A stretch of 27,910 nt of DNA from Magnetococcales bacterium (lineage in GTDB: Bacteria; Pseudomonadota; Magnetococcia; Magnetococcales; DC0425bin3): positions 1 through 27,910 of the forward strand of contig JADGCJ010000036.1 of assembly GCA_015229045.1 (NCBI GenBank). Reading direction: 5' to 3'. The notes under the pieces were generated by a model, which searched no databases, was not told the DNA's origin, and saw only the letters and a program-made list of their open reading frames with translations. Below are positions 24,264 to 27,910 of this stretch, piece after piece. A program made the translations under genes and the position numbers. Every line of letters starts with the position of its first letter. Within the stretch, counting starts at the first letter, position 1.

Positions 24264-24327
24264 CATTGCATGGCTGGGGGAGGCCTCCCTCCACCCTCCG
24301 ATCATGAGGATCGCTGCGCGACTTTCA
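24264..24327 (-). repeat. Dispersed two-hairpin repeat, copy R4 (inverted)
   Basis: The reverse complement matches R1-R3: GAAAGTCGCGCAGCGA, CGGAGGGTG, the palindrome GGGAGGCCTCCC, then GCAATG. It lies between the divergent glycosyltransferase and thioredoxin-like genes, where their promoters would be expected. Confidence 0.75.
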
Positions 24328-24368
24328 CGGTAAGGCAAGTCCGGTCACCAGAATCAAGAGGAGATCCG

Positions 24369-24779
24369 GTGAAAAACATGGTCACAGTGACAAAATGGCT
24401 CTCTGTCCTGCTCCTGGCCCTGGTCGTTGTCCAACAGGAGGCAACGGCGACTCAGGAGAGGGAAATTCTTGGCCGGGTGGTGATCTTTGTCAACGATGGC
24501 TGTCCCTATTGCCAGAGTTTCGAGCGAGAGGTGGTCCGCGCCTATCCGAAGACCGATATCGGTCGGCAATTTCCCATGGTGAAGGTGGATACCTTCGATC
24601 CACCCAGAGAGTATGCCACCCTGGCCAAAGAGATGTGCTTTACGCCTACCATCCTGGTGCTGGATTCACAAGGGGTGGAACGGGCGCGTTTCCGGGGCTA
24701 CCGTGGTAACGAATTCTTCTGGGCCGATATGGAAGCCGTGGCCCACAAGCTGGGATTCACAAGAGAACACAAGCCTTGA
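24369..24779 (+). CDS. Secreted thioredoxin-like protein with CPYC
   Basis: From GTG 24369, preceded by AGGAGAT, the product is 136 residues. Its N-terminal hydrophobic segment (LSVLLLALVVV) is a signal peptide or anchor. VVIFVNDGCPYCQSFE carries the redox pair Cys45 and Cys48, CFTPTILVLD supplies the cis-proline loop, and FRGYRGNEFFWADM resembles SoxW-like and other periplasmic thioredoxin-fold proteins. It probably reduces disulfides or haem-ligand cysteines in the periplasm; a SoxW role is not supported, since no sox genes are nearby. The ATG at 24378 is a possible alternative start with poorer spacing. ftsY begins 22 bp downstream. Confidence 0.85.
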   Translation: MKNMVTVTKWLSVLLLALVVVQQEATATQEREILGRVVIFVNDGCPYCQSFEREVVRAYPKTDIGRQFPMVKVDTFDPPREYATLAKEMCFTPTILVLDSQGVERARFRGYRGNEFFWADMEAVAHKLGFTREHKP

Positions 24780-24801
24780 CTAGGGATGGTCGGGAGTTGA
24801 C

Positions 24802-25713
24802 ATGGCTTTACTGGAACGGTTGCGCTCGGGGCTGAACCGAACGCGCGAGGGTTTTGTCAAAAAATTGGACGTGTTGCTGGCCAAAAGCCAGGTCAATGCC
24901 GAACTCCTGGAGGATTTGGAGGCGTTGCTCATCACGGCCGATTTTGGCGTGGAAACCACGGCGCACATCCTGGAGGCATCGCGTGCGCGCCTCAAGGAAA
25001 AACGCCCAGCCGATGGGGCCTCTCTGCGCCTGGTCGTGCAGGCGGTCATCCGCGAACGTCTGGAACTGGTCCAGATCCCCCTGAACCTGACTCGGGCAAA
25101 ACCCCACGTCATTCTGGTCGTGGGGGTCAACGGTGTCGGCAAAACAACGACAATCGGCAAAATGGCCGCCCAGTTGACCCGTTCCGGCAAACAGGTGGTC
25201 TTGGCCGCCGGGGATACCTTTCGGGCAGCAGCCGTCGATCAACTGCGCATCTGGGGCGAACGCTCCGGAGCCACGGTGATCGCCCAGGGACAGAATGCCG
25301 ACAGTGCCTCGGTCATCTTCGATGCCCACGCCGCCGCCGTGGCCAGAGGGGCCGACCTGCTCCTGGCCGACACCGCAGGCCGCCTCCATACCAAGGCCAA
25401 CCTCATGGAAGAGCTGAAAAAATGCAAACGCATCCTGGGACGCAAAGATGCCACGGCCCCCCATGATATCTGGATGGTTATGGATGCCACCACCGGCCAG
25501 AACGCCATCAGTCAGGTGACCCAGTTTCATGAGGCCCTGGGACTGACCGGCATCGTCATCACCAAACTGGACGGCACGGCCCGAGGCGGTGTCGTGGTCG
25601 GTATTGCCGAAAAGTTCAAGCTTCCCATTCCCTTTGTCGGGGTTGGCGAGGGGATCGATGATCTCAAACCCTTCCTGGCCAGCGATTTTGTCGATGCCCT
25701 GTTCGGCACCTGA
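24802..25713 (+). CDS. ftsY: Signal recognition particle receptor FtsY
   Basis: A 303-residue NG-domain GTPase. The N domain has LNRTREGFVKKL and LLEDLEALLITADFGVETT. The G domain has the P-loop GVNGVGKTTTIGK (from residue 108), AAGDTFRAAAVDQL, LADTAGRLHTKANLMEEL, TKLDGTARGG and the closing GVGEGIDDLKPF. It docks ribosome-SRP complexes at the inner membrane for co-translational membrane protein insertion. It lacks the long acidic A domain of E. coli FtsY, as in many bacteria with short forms, so membrane binding relies on the N-terminal amphipathic part. GGGAG precedes the ATG. It is followed 18 bp later by the transglycosylase gene. Confidence 0.96.
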   Translation: MALLERLRSGLNRTREGFVKKLDVLLAKSQVNAELLEDLEALLITADFGVETTAHILEASRARLKEKRPADGASLRLVVQAVIRERLELVQIPLNLTRAKPHVILVVGVNGVGKTTTIGKMAAQLTRSGKQVVLAAGDTFRAAAVDQLRIWGERSGATVIAQGQNADSASVIFDAHAAAVARGADLLLADTAGRLHTKANLMEELKKCKRILGRKDATAPHDIWMVMDATTGQNAISQVTQFHEALGLTGIVITKLDGTARGGVVVGIAEKFKLPIPFVGVGEGIDDLKPFLASDFVDALFGT

Positions 25714-25731
25714 AAAACGGCGGTTCACGAT

Positions 25732-27786
25732 ATGTTTCCATCCAGGTTTTTATCACGTCTGTTGCCCCTTTTAACTGTGATCGGCGCGGTTTCTGCCGTC
25801 ACCCTGCTGCCGGTGCAAACCACCCGGGCCGAAGAGTACTCATCAGGCCTTGATGGCTACCGCCGGCTGTTTCAGGTGTTGGACGCCGATGTGCCGATCA
25901 CCACCGAAGTGCTTGACCGCTCCCAATGGCCAGCCAATGATCTGCTTGCCTCCTACCTGGAATTGGAACTCCTCCAACACCCCAGAATGATGCGCCCTCC
26001 GACCTCGGATCTCCGTCGTTTCATCCGACGTTGGCCCGACCATCCGCATGCGGGCAAGGTATTGCACATGCTTGATGAGCGCCTGGTCGATGAAGCGACC
26101 AACGCCGAACTCCTGACCTGGTTTGACCGGCGCCCCCCGCATGCCGCCAACCAGCAAAAGCGTTACCTGATGGTCCTGCTGGCCAACCATCGCGTCGATG
26201 ATGCCTGGCATATTTTTCGTGACTACTATCGCAACGGCTACGATCTCCCTGACGATCTGGAACAGGCTGCCCGGGAGATCTCCCGGCAGTTGACCAACGA
26301 CGACCATGAAACCAGGGCCAGGGCACTGATCGAAAAGGGCAAGGGCAACGATCTGCCGGAGGTTTTGAGCAAGCTTCAGGATGCAACGCTGCGGGACTAT
26401 TTCTGGACCGTGGCCGCAGCCAGGAGTGGCAGCAAACAGTTTGACGCCATGGTCGCCAAACTCCCCCCGCAATTGGCACACAGCTCCGAAATCTGGTTTG
26501 AGCGGCTGGAAAACTATCGCCGCCATGGTGAATTTCTCCAGGCCATCAGCATGATACAGGGGCCTTCGGGCAAGTATCTCAACACCGAAGACGGCCCACG
26601 TGCCCGGTATCGTCTGGCCAAGGATCTCGTCTATCCCCGCAAGGATTTTGCCAACGCCTGGCAAATCCTGCAACCCAGCCTCAAACAGAAAGAGGGAAAA
26701 CTGAGCGACACCCTCTGGCTGGCCGGTTGGTGCGCCTATAAATTGGGCAACAAAAGTGCCGCGCTGGAGGTCTTCAAACGTCTGGGCGAAGAGGGAGAGG
26801 ATCTGCGCCTGCGCAGTCAGGGAGCGATCTGGGCGGCGGTCCTGATCGGTATCGACAAACCCGAAGCCACCAAATGGCTCGAACAGGCGGGCCGTTACCC
26901 GGAGTCCTTTTACGGTTTCATGGGCGCGGAGATGAGCCACCCCCACACGCTCCAGGTGGTGGATGAGACAAAATCGGCTTGTGACCCCCTCCTGGAACGG
27001 CAGGATTTGCGAACCGGCATCAATCGCATGACCACCCTGAAAACCATTGGGCGCAGTTTTCACAACGGCCTGGAGGTCCAGGCCCTGGCCGACAAATATG
27101 GCCTGACAATCAACGAACAGGTCTGCCTGGCTACCGCCTTTGGCGATCCCAACCATGCCATCCGGATTGCCACGCCCCTCTACTTCAAGCAAGGTCTGCG
27201 CATCTGGGCTGGGCTCTTCCCGACTCCATCCTGGAAACCGGACATGGGCTGGATTCTCGATCCGGCCCTGGTATGGGGTACGGGGCGTCAGGAGAGCCTC
27301 TTCTCTCCCACGGTCGTCTCGCGCAGCGGTGCCCTGGGACTCTTGCAGCTGATGCCTCCCACTGCCCGGGAAGAGGCCAAGTTGCTCAAAATGGAGACCC
27401 CCACACCCCTGCGTCTGCGCAACCCAGGCTACAACATCTCCTTGGGACAATCCTACCTCTATCGCATGTTGAGGCGGTTTAACGGCGATGTGGTCATGGC
27501 CTTGATCTCCTACAACGCCGGTCCCTCACGCGCCGATCATTTGCGTTCCGACAGACTCACCAAGGACTCCCTGAATTTCATCGAGGATATCCCCATCCAG
27601 GAGACCAGGGACTATGTCAAGAAAGTGACCCACGGCATGGCCGTCTATCGTCAGCTCATGTATGGCAACGGAAGTGTCGTGGGAGTCATTTCACCTGGCC
27701 GCCCGGGCATGCAAAATCTGGCTCCTCCTGGCCAGTTTCTCAACGCCACGCTGAATATGTCAAACGATGCGGCCAAACTTCCCTGA
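25732..27786 (+). CDS. slt: Soluble lytic murein transglycosylase (Slt70 family)
   Basis: The 684-residue product has an N-terminal signal peptide (LLPLLTVIGAVSAVTLLP, cleavage near TTRAEE). A long helical region (about 40-450) with repeating helical pairs matches the U-shaped superhelix of Slt70. The catalytic domain (about 505-620) has GRQESLFSPTVVSRSGALG with catalytic Glu521, LLQLMPPTAREEA, NISLGQSYLYRML and ALISYNAGPSRADH, then IPIQETRDYVKKV. It cleaves peptidoglycan glycan strands in the periplasm, forming 1,6-anhydromuramyl ends. The length is close to E. coli Slt70. The ribosome site is weak, and it may be translated along with ftsY. Confidence 0.93.
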   Translation: MFPSRFLSRLLPLLTVIGAVSAVTLLPVQTTRAEEYSSGLDGYRRLFQVLDADVPITTEVLDRSQWPANDLLASYLELELLQHPRMMRPPTSDLRRFIRRWPDHPHAGKVLHMLDERLVDEATNAELLTWFDRRPPHAANQQKRYLMVLLANHRVDDAWHIFRDYYRNGYDLPDDLEQAAREISRQLTNDDHETRARALIEKGKGNDLPEVLSKLQDATLRDYFWTVAAARSGSKQFDAMVAKLPPQLAHSSEIWFERLENYRRHGEFLQAISMIQGPSGKYLNTEDGPRARYRLAKDLVYPRKDFANAWQILQPSLKQKEGKLSDTLWLAGWCAYKLGNKSAALEVFKRLGEEGEDLRLRSQGAIWAAVLIGIDKPEATKWLEQAGRYPESFYGFMGAEMSHPHTLQVVDETKSACDPLLERQDLRTGINRMTTLKTIGRSFHNGLEVQALADKYGLTINEQVCLATAFGDPNHAIRIATPLYFKQGLRIWAGLFPTPSWKPDMGWILDPALVWGTGRQESLFSPTVVSRSGALGLLQLMPPTAREEAKLLKMETPTPLRLRNPGYNISLGQSYLYRMLRRFNGDVVMALISYNAGPSRADHLRSDRLTKDSLNFIEDIPIQETRDYVKKVTHGMAVYRQLMYGNGSVVGVISPGRPGMQNLAPPGQFLNATLNMSNDAAKLP

Positions 27787-27858
27787 CGCACCACAACTCT
27801 CCTCAACCGAATCCATGCTAAGATGCGTAGTTTTTTGACTATTGGCATCTGCCCGGGT

Positions 27859-27907
27859 ACCCCCTCAAGAAAGGCCTGGACATGAAAGCCTTTGTCAGGG
27901 CTTCGCC
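27859..27907 (-). repeat. 49-bp terminal repeat, right copy (inverted)
   Basis: The reverse complement matches positions 1-49 with a single difference. It follows the transglycosylase gene, in non-coding DNA at the very end of the window. Confidence 0.85.
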
Positions 27908-27910
27908 CCA

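Noticed and set aside
1..27910. tRNA or rRNA genes
   Set aside because: I saw no cloverleaf-like stretch with a T-loop GTTCGA-type motif in a suitable context and no rRNA signatures. Intergenic gaps are mostly short and explained by repeats and promoters.

Overview
The window is about 27.9 kb of GC-rich DNA from a Gram-negative bacterium. Lipid A acyltransferase, LPS heptosyltransferase, periplasmic lytic transglycosylase and lipoprotein genes point to an outer membrane. The dense hybrid-kinase and c-di-GMP signalling and the dispersed short palindromic repeats would fit an environmental proteobacterium (Magnetococcales-like or a related deep-branching group). That placement is inference; there is no rRNA or tRNA in the window to confirm it.

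Layout. (1) 70-2924, minus strand: an ArsC/YfgD-like reductase, a lipoprotein joining MORN repeats to a formylglycine-generating-enzyme-like domain, and a cyclic-nucleotide-binding-domain protein. (2) 3070-12198, plus strand: a small membrane protein, then a signalling cluster. It holds two tandem hybrid histidine kinases with near-duplicate transmitter/receiver/Hpt modules but different sensors, an HD-GYP response regulator, a PP2C response regulator and a STAS protein. (3) 12206-15011: an overlapping envelope operon of LpxL-like acyltransferase, WaaC heptosyltransferase and a WaaE-like glycosyltransferase. (4) 15233-17119: a soluble PAS-PAS-kinase-receiver protein. (5) 17112-20724: an AT-rich island. 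Three paralogous secreted proteins of an unrecognised family sit between two related BrnA antitoxin genes; the left one lacks brnT and the right one is a complete brnT-brnA pair. (6) 20900-24220, minus strand: a single-Cache secreted protein, and an unusual radical SAM protein translationally coupled to a family 2 glycosyltransferase. (7) 24369-27786, plus strand: a secreted thioredoxin-like protein, FtsY and a soluble lytic transglycosylase.

How the parts may work together. The kinase cluster looks like a phosphorelay with two inputs: a membrane Cache/PAS sensor and a cytosolic AmiC-like ligand-binding domain. Its candidate outputs are c-di-GMP degradation (HD-GYP) and a partner-switching branch (PP2C plus STAS) whose anti-sigma kinase is not in the window. 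The three LPS genes act in sequence on lipid A and inner core.

Structurally, the most interesting features are the brnA-bracketed island, the swapped-sensor kinase duplication, an 11-bp direct repeat around a repeat-bearing insertion between the second kinase and the HD-GYP gene, a four-copy two-hairpin repeat, and a 49-bp inverted repeat at the two window ends.
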